DNA from: Luteimonas sp. YGD11-2
GTDB taxonomy: Bacteria; Pseudomonadota; Gammaproteobacteria; Xanthomonadales; Xanthomonadaceae
Direction of reading: 5' to 3'
DNA: 64,000 nt
NCBI RefSeq assembly: GCF_004118975.1
Contig: NZ_CP035376.1
Coordinates: 3,038,001 to 3,102,000, forward strand
Part shown: positions 38,572 through 46,799 of the stretch, in pieces
How the letters are laid out: every line of letters begins with the position of its first letter
How positions within the stretch are numbered: position 1 is the first letter of the stretch
Position numbers and translations under genes: made by a program
Notes under the pieces: generated by a model
What the model saw: only the letters and a program-made list of their open reading frames with translations
Databases searched by the model: none
What the model was told of the DNA's origin: nothing

Positions 38572-39748
38572 AGCCCTTCAGGCGCGCGGAATAGTCCTGC
38601 AGCGCGCGGATGCCGGAGGCTTCGGCCTCCTGGCACCAGGCCTGCAGCTGGCGCAACCGCTCACCCGCATCGTGGCTGCGCGCCTCGAGCACGTCGGCAA
38701 GCTTCGCCCGGTATTCGACCAGGGTGCGGATGCGCGGTCGCTGCTCGACCCACTGCTGCAGCTGTTCGCGTGCGTCCGGCTGCAGCCAGCGGCCATCGTC
38801 GGCCAGTGCCCTGCGCAGGCGGCGCGGCAGCAGCGCACGCATCCGCGCACCGGCCGCGCGGGCCTCTTCGCGCAGGGCCGGCCTGATCACGTTGCGGTGG
38901 TAGTCGGTCATCGCCTGGAAGCGGTGCGCCAGCAGCGCGCGGACGGTATCGGCATCGGGCACGTCGATGTTCGGCCGCACGTCGAGTGCAGGCGCCACGC
39001 GCAGCACCTTCGCCAGGCCTACCGACTGCAGCGCGCGGATCACCACCCAGCCGATGTCGAGTTCAAAGCGGCGCAGCGCGAACTTCGCCGAGCTCGGGAA
39101 CGCGTGGTGGTTGTTGTGCAGTTCCTCGCCGCCGATCCACACGCCCCACGGGCTCAGGTTGGTGGCGGTGTCGGTGGTCTCGAAGTTGCGGTAGCCCCAC
39201 CAGTGGCCCAGGCCATTGACCACGCCGGCCGCCCAGAACGGGATCCACGCCATCTGCAGCGCCCACATCGCCACGCCGGCAAAACCGAACAGCACGAACA
39301 GCACCAGCAGCAGCACCGTCGGACCCAGTGCCGAGTGCGGGGCATAGACGCGGCGCTCGATCCAGTCGTCGGGGCAGCCACGGCCGTACTGCTCGATGTC
39401 ACCGCGCAGCGCGCTCGCCTCGCGGTACAGCTCCACGCCGCGCCAGAACACCGTGCCGATGCCCTTGTGCATCGGGCTGTGCGGATCCTCCTCGGTCTCG
39501 CACTTCGCATGGTGCTTGCGATGGATGGCCACCCATTCGCGGGTCACCATCCCGGTCGACAGCCAGGTCCAGGCGCGGAACACGTGCGCCACCGCCGGGT
39601 GGAAGTCCACGCCCCGATGTGCCTGGCTGCGGTGCAGGTACAGGGTGACCGAGAAGATGGTGAGCTGGGTGGTGACCAGGAACACCGCCAGCAGCGGCCA
39701 GAAGCCGGCCTGGACGAGGCCACCGGCGAGGAAGTCGAGCACGGGCAT
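38546..39748 (-). CDS. Delta-9 acyl-CoA desaturase-like fatty acid desaturase
   Basis: 400 residues with the three histidine boxes of membrane di-iron desaturases: HRSQAH (39-44), HRKHH (76-80) and HNNHH (211-215). Four hydrophobic segments are seen (about 8-38 as a hairpin and 141-185). The C-terminal 150 residues are helical and charged, longer than in eukaryotic SCD enzymes. It introduces a cis double bond into saturated acyl chains of membrane lipids, needing O2 and an electron donor. The ATG at 39748 fits the family start. Divergent from mutM. Confidence 0.92.
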   Translation of the reverse strand: MPVLDFLAGGLVQAGFWPLLAVFLVTTQLTIFSVTLYLHRSQAHRGVDFHPAVAHVFRAWTWLSTGMVTREWVAIHRKHHAKCETEEDPHSPMHKGIGTVFWRGVELYREASALRGDIEQYGRGCPDDWIERRVYAPHSALGPTVLLLVLFVLFGFAGVAMWALQMAWIPFWAAGVVNGLGHWWGYRNFETTDTATNLSPWGVWIGGEELHNNHHAFPSSAKFALRRFELDIGWVVIRALQSVGLAKVLRVAPALDVRPNIDVPDADTVRALLAHRFQAMTDYHRNVIRPALREEARAAGARMRALLPRRLRRALADDGRWLQPDAREQLQQWVEQRPRIRTLVEYRAKLADVLEARSHDAGERLRQLQAWCQEAEASGIRALQDYSARLKGYALQPARG

Positions 39749-39900
39749 GCACCGGATCGGAGGGACCGGGCCATCTTGGGCCGGGTCCGGGGCCGATGCC
39801 ATCCCTGCGCGCGCGTACGTTGCGGCCGGTACACCGTCGTGCAGGCCTTGACGCAGGCGACCGGCGCTCCCATCTGTGGGTGAACCTGCCGGCCCTGCCC

Positions 39901-40713
39901 ATGCCCGAACTGCCCGAAGTCGAAACCACGCGTCGCGGCCTGCTGCCGCACGTGGCCGGCCGCACCATCACCGCGGTCACCCTGCGCCGCGCCGACCTGC
40001 GCTGGCCGATCCCGCCCGAGCTGTCGCAGTGGCTCGCCGGCCAGCGCGTGGAGGACGTGCGCCGCCGTGCCAAATACCTGCTGCTCGACACCGCGCCCGG
40101 CAGCGCGCTGCTGCACCTGGGCATGTCCGGCAGCCTGCGCGTGCTGCCGGCCGACACGCCGCTGCGTGCCCACGACCATGTCGACATCGGGCTCGACGAC
40201 GGCCGCGTGCTGCGCTTCAACGACCCGCGCCGCTTCGGCTGCCTGCTGTGGCAGCCGGCCGGCGAGGTGCATCCGCTGCTGACCGGGCTGGGCCCGGAGC
40301 CGTTGTCCGACGCATTCGACGGCGCCTGGCTGCACCGGCTCTCGCGCGGCCGCAGGGCGCCGGTCAAGACCTTCCTGATGGACCAGGCGGTGGTGGTGGG
40401 CGTGGGCAACATCTATGCCGCCGAGGCGCTGTTCATGGCCGGGGTGTCGCCGCTGCGCGCGGCCGGCAAGGTGTCGCGCGATCGCTACGTTCTGCTGGCC
40501 GAGGCGGTGAAGGCGGTGCTCGGCCATGCCATCGAGCGTGGCGGCACCACCCTGCGCGACTTCATCAGTCCCGATGGTGCCCCGGGCTATTTCGAGCAGG
40601 AGCTCGCTGTCTACGGCCGCGGGGGCCTGCCCTGCCGACGCTGCGGGCGCCTGTTGCGGCAGGCGCTGATCGGCCAGCGCACCAGCGCGTGGTGTCCCGG
40701 CTGCCAGCGCTGA
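39901..40713 (+). CDS. mutM: Formamidopyrimidine-DNA glycosylase
   Basis: 270 residues starting PELPEVE, where Pro1 of the mature protein is the catalytic nucleophile. Other motifs are RRAKYLLLD, LHLGMSGSLR, NDPRRFGCLLW, VVGVGNIYAAEALF and the C-terminal zinc finger (CRRCGRLL...WCPGC). It removes 8-oxoguanine and fapy lesions. The in-frame extension upstream of 39901 is ignored because the N-terminal proline must follow the initiator Met. Confidence 0.97.
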   Translation: MPELPEVETTRRGLLPHVAGRTITAVTLRRADLRWPIPPELSQWLAGQRVEDVRRRAKYLLLDTAPGSALLHLGMSGSLRVLPADTPLRAHDHVDIGLDDGRVLRFNDPRRFGCLLWQPAGEVHPLLTGLGPEPLSDAFDGAWLHRLSRGRRAPVKTFLMDQAVVVGVGNIYAAEALFMAGVSPLRAAGKVSRDRYVLLAEAVKAVLGHAIERGGTTLRDFISPDGAPGYFEQELAVYGRGGLPCRRCGRLLRQALIGQRTSAWCPGCQR

Positions 40714-40767
40714 AGCCCCACGCGGCGCACCGCTGCGCGCTATAGTCGGCGCGGGCGGCATTCGGGG

Positions 40768-41346
40768 ATGGCAATGTCGGGCACGGCGGAAATCACCCTC
40801 TGGCTGGATGCCGCGCGCGGCGGTGATCGTGCCGCGATGGACCAGGTGCTGGCGACGCTCTACCAGGAGCTGCACGCGATGGCGCGGCGCCAGCTTGCCG
40901 GGCAGCACGGCCAGACCCTCGATGCCACCGCGCTGGTGCACGAGGCCTATCTGAAACTCATCGGCGGACAGGCCGCACGCTTCGACGATCGCGCGCATTT
41001 CTTCGCCTATGCGGCTTCGGCGATGCGCAGCGTGGTGGTCGATTACGCGCGCCAGCGGCTGGCCCGCAAGCGCGGCGGCGACCTGCACCGCGTCACCGAC
41101 CTGCCCGAGGACCTCGCCGGCGGCGTGCGCCTGGACGAGGACACGCTGGCACTGGATGCCGCGCTGACCGCATTGGGCCGGGTCGACGAACGACTCGCAC
41201 GGGTGGTCGAACTGCGCTATTTCGCGGGCCTGTCGGAACTCGAGATCGCAGCGCTGCTGGAGCGCTCCGAGCGCAGCGTGCGCCGCGACTGGCAGAAGGC
41301 GCGGATGTACCTGCTGGCGTCGCTGCAGGATGGAACGGCGAGCTGA
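40768..41346 (+). CDS. ECF-type RNA polymerase sigma factor
   Basis: 192 residues of the Sigma70_ECF subgroup: region 2 with TLDATALVHEAYLKLIGGQAA and FFAYAASAMRSVVVDYARQRLARKRGG, and region 4 with VELRYFAGLSELEIAALLERSERSVRRDW. A TATAGT box lies at 40741-40746. It precedes a Ser/Thr kinase-TPR gene in the same direction, an arrangement where the kinase pathway may control this sigma factor. No anti-sigma factor is adjacent. A second ATG two codons in is possible. Confidence 0.9.
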   Translation: MAMSGTAEITLWLDAARGGDRAAMDQVLATLYQELHAMARRQLAGQHGQTLDATALVHEAYLKLIGGQAARFDDRAHFFAYAASAMRSVVVDYARQRLARKRGGDLHRVTDLPEDLAGGVRLDEDTLALDAALTALGRVDERLARVVELRYFAGLSELEIAALLERSERSVRRDWQKARMYLLASLQDGTAS

Positions 41347-41511
41347 TCGCAGCGGGGCCACGGCCCCCACCTCCGGCCCTCTTCCGCAGGCAGGAGAGGA
41401 ACAGATGACTGTCGCGCTGCGCGGTTGCCCCGGCCGCCCTCACCCCGTGCCCGCTCCCACGGGCGGGACACGGGAAATGATCGTCGCGCTGCGCGCGACT
41501 GCGTAACGTCC

Positions 41512-44364
41512 ATGGACGCCGCGCGCTGGCAGCAGGTTTCCACGCAGCTGGATGCGCTGCTCGATCTGGAGATCCCGGCGCGCAGCACGGTGCTGGCGCG
41601 CATCCGTGCGGACGACCCGCCACTGGCCGCCGAGCTCGAGCGGCTGCTCGCCCTCGAGCACACCGAAAGCCCGCTCGACACGCCGCTGGTCGCGCCGCTG
41701 CCCGGTGCGCGACCCGGCCTCGCTGTCGGACCCTATCGCCTCGAGCACCTGCTGGGCGAGGGCGGCATGGGCCAGGTGTGGCTGGCGCGCCGCGACGATG
41801 GGCTCTACCAGCGCCGGGTCGCCCTGAAGCTGCTGCGCCCGGGGCTCGCCGACCCCGGCCTGCGCCTGCGCTTCACCCGTGAGCGGCAGATCCTCGCGCG
41901 GCTCGAGCACGCGCATATCGCGCGCCTGCTCGACGCCGGCATCAGCGCCGACCAGCAACCGTACCTGGCGCTGGATTACGTCGACGGCGAACCGATCACC
42001 GACTGGTGCACGCGCCGTGAGGCCGGCATCGAGGCATGCCTGCACCTGTTCCTGCAGGTCTGCGATGCGGTCAGCCACGCGCACGCCAACCTGGTCGTGC
42101 ACCGCGACCTCAAGCCGTCGAACATCCTGGTCACCCCGCTCGACGAGGTGCGGCTGCTGGACTTCGGCATCGCCAAGCTGCTCGATGCACCGGAGCCGGC
42201 GCTGGAGCGCACGCGCACCGGGCTGCGCGCCTTCACCCTGCACTACGCTGCGCCCGAGCAGATCCGCGGCGAGCCGGTCACCACGATGACCGACGTGTAT
42301 TCGCTGGGCATGGTGCTCTACGAGCTGATCGCCGGCGCCAAGCCATATGCGCTCAAGCGCCCCAGCGATGCGCAATGGGAGGAAGCGATCCTCGGGGTGG
42401 ACCCGCCGCGCCCTTCCGTGGTGCTGCAGCGGCGCGCGGATGAAGCTTCGTCGGCGGATGCCCCGACTTTGCGACGGCGCGCGCGGCGCAGTGCCGGCGA
42501 CCTCGACAACATCGTGCTCAAGGCGCTGGCCAAGCGCCCGGAGCAGCGCTATCCATCGGTGGAGGCGTTCGCGCTCGACCTGCAGCGCTATCTCGACGGC
42601 CGGCCGGTGCTGGCCCGCCCACAAGGCCTGCTGTACCGGGCGCGCAAATACGTGCGCAGGCACCGTTGGCCGCTCGCCACCACTGCGGCCATCACCATGG
42701 TGCTGGCACTGGCACTGGCGATCCTCGGCTGGCAGCGCGCGCAGGGGCAGCGCGAAGCCGACCGCGCGCGGGCCATGCAGGCCCTGGTGGTGGGGCTGTT
42801 CGAACATGCCGGCAGCGCGCGTGCCTCGCGTCCGCTGGACGTACGCGAGCTGCTCGACGCCGGCCAGTCCCGCGGCGCGGTGGAGCTTGCCGGCCAACCG
42901 GGGCTGCATGCCGAACTGCTAGGGGTGCTGGCACGCCTGCGATTGGGCCTGGGCGATTACGCGCGCGCACTCGATCTGCTCGACCGGCAGGCGTCGCTGA
43001 TCGACGGCGCCGGCGACGTGCCGGCCAGCCTGCGCCTGGAAGCGAGCGCCGACCGTGGCCGTGCATTGCGCCTGCTCGGCCGGCCCGCGGACTGTGTGGC
43101 GCGGATGGATCCGGCACGCAATGTCGCGCATGCCGCGGAAGGGCGGCTGCCGGCGCAGGCAGCCGAGTACTACGCCCAGCTCGGCCGCTGCCGCCGCCAG
43201 ACCGGCGAGATGGCCGCGGCGGAAACCCTGTTCCGCCACGCGCTGGCATTGCGCCGCGCACGGGTCGCCAACGGGCCCGGCGTTTCCGAGAACCTCGCCG
43301 ACCTCGCATCGCTGCATGCCGCACGCGGGCAGACCGCGGCGGCACGACGCGGCTACCAGGCGGCGCTGGAGGAACTGCGCCGCGGTGTCGGCGGACGCCA
43401 CCCGCTCGCCGTCGACATGCTGCGCGCGCTGTGCGCCGTGGAACGCGACGGCGGCCACGTGACCCAGGCCGAACGCCACTGCCGCGAAGCGCTCGCGCTC
43501 GCCCAGGCGCTGCATGGCAGCCACCATCCCGACACCATCGACGCACGCCGCCTGCTGGCCGCGCTGCATGTCGACCAGGGCCGGCTGACCGAGGCCGAGA
43601 CCGAGTTCCGCGAAGCGCATGCCTGGCTGCTCGCACGCCTGGGGCCGGACCACGCCGACGTCGCGCGCAACCTCAACAGCCTCGCCATCGTGGCCTGGGA
43701 ACGTGGCGACACCGATGCGGCATTGCGCGACCTGCGTGCCGCCACCGCGATGCTGGCCGCGCGCGGCCCCGGCCATGCGCTGGCCGACGCGCTGTTCAAC
43801 CTCGCACTGGTGCGCGCCGACGTCGGCGATGCGCAGGCCGCGCTGCCGCCGCTGGACGAGGCGCTGGCGCTGCGTGTGCAGCTGCTGGGCCGCGAGCATC
43901 CCCAGGTGGGCGTGGCCCGGCGGTTGCGCGGTGAGCTGCTGCTGCGCCTTGGTCGCGGCGACGCGGCGCTCGCCGCGCTGCGCGACGCCGCCCGCCTGAC
44001 CGGCACCGGCTACGGCACCGACCACCCGCAGGCCCGGCGTGCCCGGCACGCGCTTGCACTGGCCGAATCCGCAGGCGACCCCACGCGGCTCCTGCGCCGC
44101 CTGGATCCGCTGGCCACCGCGGCATCGGCGGACCTCGAAGCCCGCAAGGCCGCCTGGCTGGCGGCTGCCGATGCCGCCGCGCTGCGCTGCGCCGGCAACG
44201 ACAGCGGCCGCGGCCGGCTCGACGCCACCCGGATCACGGGCGAACTGCGCGCCGCCTTTCCCGAAGGCGGCAGCGTGCGCCGCCAGGCCACCGCACTGCT
44301 GGCCGCATGCGACCGACCGATCGAAGACGTCACGCACGTCGGAGTGCGCACGGCCGGCCGCTGA
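41512..44364 (+). CDS. Transmembrane Ser/Thr protein kinase with TPR domain
   Basis: 950 residues. The kinase domain spans about 75-370: GEGGMGQVW (P-loop), Lys106 in ALKLL, HRDLKPSN (HRD 197-199), DFGIAKL (217-219), YAAPEQIRGE and MTDVYSLGMVLYEL. A single membrane helix follows near 386-404, then about 540 residues of tetratricopeptide-type repeats (e.g. ADLASLHAARGQTAAARRGY, LNSLAIVAWERGDTDAALRD), presumably periplasmic. It probably senses an envelope or protein cue and acts with the ECF sigma factor upstream, 165 bases away. Confidence 0.9.
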   Translation: MDAARWQQVSTQLDALLDLEIPARSTVLARIRADDPPLAAELERLLALEHTESPLDTPLVAPLPGARPGLAVGPYRLEHLLGEGGMGQVWLARRDDGLYQRRVALKLLRPGLADPGLRLRFTRERQILARLEHAHIARLLDAGISADQQPYLALDYVDGEPITDWCTRREAGIEACLHLFLQVCDAVSHAHANLVVHRDLKPSNILVTPLDEVRLLDFGIAKLLDAPEPALERTRTGLRAFTLHYAAPEQIRGEPVTTMTDVYSLGMVLYELIAGAKPYALKRPSDAQWEEAILGVDPPRPSVVLQRRADEASSADAPTLRRRARRSAGDLDNIVLKALAKRPEQRYPSVEAFALDLQRYLDGRPVLARPQGLLYRARKYVRRHRWPLATTAAITMVLALALAILGWQRAQGQREADRARAMQALVVGLFEHAGSARASRPLDVRELLDAGQSRGAVELAGQPGLHAELLGVLARLRLGLGDYARALDLLDRQASLIDGAGDVPASLRLEASADRGRALRLLGRPADCVARMDPARNVAHAAEGRLPAQAAEYYAQLGRCRRQTGEMAAAETLFRHALALRRARVANGPGVSENLADLASLHAARGQTAAARRGYQAALEELRRGVGGRHPLAVDMLRALCAVERDGGHVTQAERHCREALALAQALHGSHHPDTIDARRLLAALHVDQGRLTEAETEFREAHAWLLARLGPDHADVARNLNSLAIVAWERGDTDAALRDLRAATAMLAARGPGHALADALFNLALVRADVGDAQAALPPLDEALALRVQLLGREHPQVGVARRLRGELLLRLGRGDAALAALRDAARLTGTGYGTDHPQARRARHALALAESAGDPTRLLRRLDPLATAASADLEARKAAWLAAADAAALRCAGNDSGRGRLDATRITGELRAAFPEGGSVRRQATALLAACDRPIEDVTHVGVRTAGR

Positions 44365-44468
44365 CGTCCCGCAATCGTGCCGGCGTGAGCGGCCACGGGG
44401 CGTCGTTGAAGCCAGCGACGGAAAGGTGGCCGGCGCTCGCCTCACGGTCCGCCGGTCCGGGCAATCGC

Positions 44469-45095
44469 CTACTGCAACGGCAGCGACGCCTGCGCCGGCT
44501 CCACGCCACCCTCGCCGCGGGCGATGCGCTTGAACTCGGCGCGGCTCACCGACAGGTAGCGCTCGTTGCCGCCGATCTCCACCTGTGGCCCCGCCTGCAC
44601 GGCATGCCCGCTGTCGTCCACGCGCACGGTCATCGTGGCCTTGGAGCCGCTATGGCAGATGGTCTTGATCTCGTGCATCTCGTCCGCCCAGGCCAGCAGG
44701 TACTGGCTGCCCTCGAACAGCTCGCCACGGAAGTCGGTGCGCAGCCCGTAGCACAGCACCGGGATGCGCAGCCGGTCGACCACTTCGGTGAGCTGCCACA
44801 CCTGCGGCTTGCGCAGGAACTGCGCCTCGTCCACCAGCACGCAGTGCAGCCGCCCGTTGTGGTCGGCCACGTCGCGTTCCACCCGGGCCAGCAGGTCGTC
44901 CTCGGTGGTGAACGCCTCGGCAGGCGACTCCAGTCCGATCCGCGAGGCGACCCGGCCGCGCCCGGCGCGATCGTCCAGCGCCGGCGTCAGGATCAGCACG
45001 CGCATCCCGCGTTCGCGATAGTTGTGCGCGGACTGCAGCAGGGTCGTGGTCTTCCCGGCATTCATCGCCGAGTAGTAGAAATACAGCTTGGCCAT
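44469..45095 (-). CDS. tdk: Thymidine kinase (type II) lacking most zinc-site cysteines
   Basis: 208 residues: Walker [11 protein letters not shown] (9-18), [24 protein letters not shown] (lasso region) and [17 protein letters not shown]. It phosphorylates thymidine in pyrimidine salvage. Type II enzymes normally hold a structural zinc with four cysteines, but here the ICHSGSKA block keeps only Cys147 and the later cysteine is a Ser (LSVSRAEF), so the zinc site seems lost. Convergent with the kinase-TPR gene. Confidence 0.93.
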   Translation of the reverse strand: MAKLYFYYSAMNAGKTTTLLQSAHNYRERGMRVLILTPALDDRAGRGRVASRIGLESPAEAFTTEDDLLARVERDVADHNGRLHCVLVDEAQFLRKPQVWQLTEVVDRLRIPVLCYGLRTDFRGELFEGSQYLLAWADEMHEIKTICHSGSKATMTVRVDDSGHAVQAGPQVEIGGNERYLSVSRAEFKRIARGEGGVEPAQASLPLQ

Positions 45096-45105
45096 GCCGT
45101 GGATT

Positions 45106-45876
45106 CTACGGCGTCGGCTCCTTCGGCTTGTCCACCTTTTCCGCTTCGCCGACGTCGACCCGGCCACGCACCGGGGCCGTCCACACCCGGTCCTGCACCT
45201 CCCGATAGGCCGTCGGGTCGAAGTTCTCCTTGGCGTAGAACCTGCGGCCATCGATCGCGATGGGGCGGGTACCGTCGTAGGCGGTGATCGTCGCCCCCTG
45301 GCCGGACGCATCGAGCATGCTGCCGGTGCCACGTCGGCGCTCGCGACGCAGCACGGTGGCCAGCCGTGGCCCGGTGGCTGCATCGCCGTATTCCGCGCGC
45401 AGCGCCGGGCCGCGTTCGGCCACGCGCGCGCGTTCCGCGGCGTCGAGCTGCTCCCAGTAGAGCTGCGCCCAGACCTGGAACTGGTGATAGCCGCGCTCGG
45501 CGGCGAGGAACATCCACAGATAGCCGTCCACGCGGTCCGCGGGGGCGCCCCTGCCCGACCAGTGCAGTTCGCCGAGCATGGCCTGAGACGGCTTGTCGCC
45601 GTAGTACGCGCCACGGCGGAAGTGCCGCAACGCGTCCTCCGCGCGGCCATCCAGCAGCGCGTCCATGCCCCGCTGCCGGCCGGCAAGGTCGGGGTGGGCT
45701 TCCAGCATCCCCGAGGTGATCACCGCGGGATCGAGCTCGGGGATGAAGCGCCCCGGCCCGGTATCGACGGTCATCGTCGCCGCAACGCCCTGGGGGGCCT
45801 CCTGGGCGCTGCACTCCGCGCCGGCAACGGTGAACGCCGCGAACGCGGCGATGATGAGGGCAACGTCCTGTCGCAT
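45106..45876 (-). CDS. Secreted Sel1-type repeat protein (copy 1)
   Basis: 256 residues with a signal peptide ([19 protein letters not shown]). The central part [34 protein letters not shown] and [13 protein letters not shown] has the Sel1/TPR-like helical repeat pattern, followed by a [17 protein letters not shown] helix. It is clearly related to the next upstream gene, with which it forms a tandem pair separated by 79 bases. No catalytic motif is present, and a role in protein contacts at the envelope is inferred. Confidence 0.75.
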   Translation of the reverse strand: MRQDVALIIAAFAAFTVAGAECSAQEAPQGVAATMTVDTGPGRFIPELDPAVITSGMLEAHPDLAGRQRGMDALLDGRAEDALRHFRRGAYYGDKPSQAMLGELHWSGRGAPADRVDGYLWMFLAAERGYHQFQVWAQLYWEQLDAAERARVAERGPALRAEYGDAATGPRLATVLRRERRRGTGSMLDASGQGATITAYDGTRPIAIDGRRFYAKENFDPTAYREVQDRVWTAPVRGRVDVGEAEKVDKPKEPTP

Positions 45877-45955
45877 GCCTGTGTTTCCTGTCTGGAGCCG
45901 TCACTGCGCAGCACGAGCCGCGCTGTTCATGCCGCGGTCCGTCCGCGCTGTGGGG

Positions 45956-46687
45956 TCAACGACGCGGCGCGTCGACCTGGCTCAAGTCCGCGCCGAACAG
46001 GCGTGCGGCCTCGAGGTCGCGCTGGCGCCAGTACTCGGCAGGACTCAGTTTCGCGTCCGCGTAATGCACGGCCGAGTCGGCCCCGGACCCGCACATCCCG
46101 AGCCCGGTGATCGCACCCTTGCCGCGCGGCATGGTCTGTTCGGTGCACACGCGCGCCGCGCCCGGTGAGCCAAGGCGGCTGCCGGCGGCCACCATGGTCC
46201 AGCGTCGGCGCTCGCGTTCCAGGCGTGGCTGGGCGACATCGTCCGCGTACTGGTCATAGACCGCCTTGCCTTCCTCGATCGCGCGCTCGCGCGACGCCGC
46301 GTCCAGCTCCGCCCAGTAGACCTCGCGCTGCGCCGCCAGCCGCGGATCGCCACGCTCGGCGGCGAGATCCATCCACGCATAGGCCAGCGCGCGGTCCCTG
46401 GGCACGCCGCGGCCTTCCCAGAGCAACTGCGCCATCAGCGCCTGTGACGCCTTGTCGGCATGGCGCGCGGCGCGCTCGAAGTGCCCGCGTGCTTCCTCCG
46501 CGCGCCCTTCCTGCAACGCGGCAATCCCGAGCATCCGGTGCTTCTGGTCGGGATGCGCGTTCCAGTAATCGGGAGTCCGGTCGGTCCAGGAGGGCGAATC
46601 CGCTGCGCGTGCCGGCAGGACCGGGGTTCCGCCCGCCATCGCCAGCCCGATCGCACCCGCCAGCAGTCCATACGACAGCCTGTTCAT
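45956..46687 (-). CDS. Secreted Sel1-type repeat protein (copy 2)
   Basis: 243 residues with a signal peptide (YGLLAGAIGLAMAGGTPVLPARA) and the same repeat core as its neighbour: GRAEEARGHFERAARHADKASQALMAQLLWEGRG, YAWMDLAAERGD and YWAELDAASRERAIEEG. The GGGAGGG ribosome-binding site sets the start at 46687. The C-terminal thirds of the two copies differ, so they have diverged after duplication. Divergent from rep. Confidence 0.75.
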   Translation of the reverse strand: MNRLSYGLLAGAIGLAMAGGTPVLPARAADSPSWTDRTPDYWNAHPDQKHRMLGIAALQEGRAEEARGHFERAARHADKASQALMAQLLWEGRGVPRDRALAYAWMDLAAERGDPRLAAQREVYWAELDAASRERAIEEGKAVYDQYADDVAQPRLERERRRWTMVAAGSRLGSPGAARVCTEQTMPRGKGAITGLGMCGSGADSAVHYADAKLSPAEYWRQRDLEAARLFGADLSQVDAPRR

Positions 46688-46799
46688 CGCCCGCCCTCCC
46701 TGTGGATTGCTTTCCTTACACCACGTCACCGGCAGCTGCAACGTGCAGCGCACCAGGCCGCTTCGGCGACAATGGCCGGCCCGCCGTTGCCGATTGCCG

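Noticed and set aside
41347..41511. Short direct repeat (TCGCGCTGCGCG) between the ECF sigma and kinase genes as a binding array
   Set aside because: Only two copies about 70 bases apart in very GC-rich sequence, which is expected by chance.
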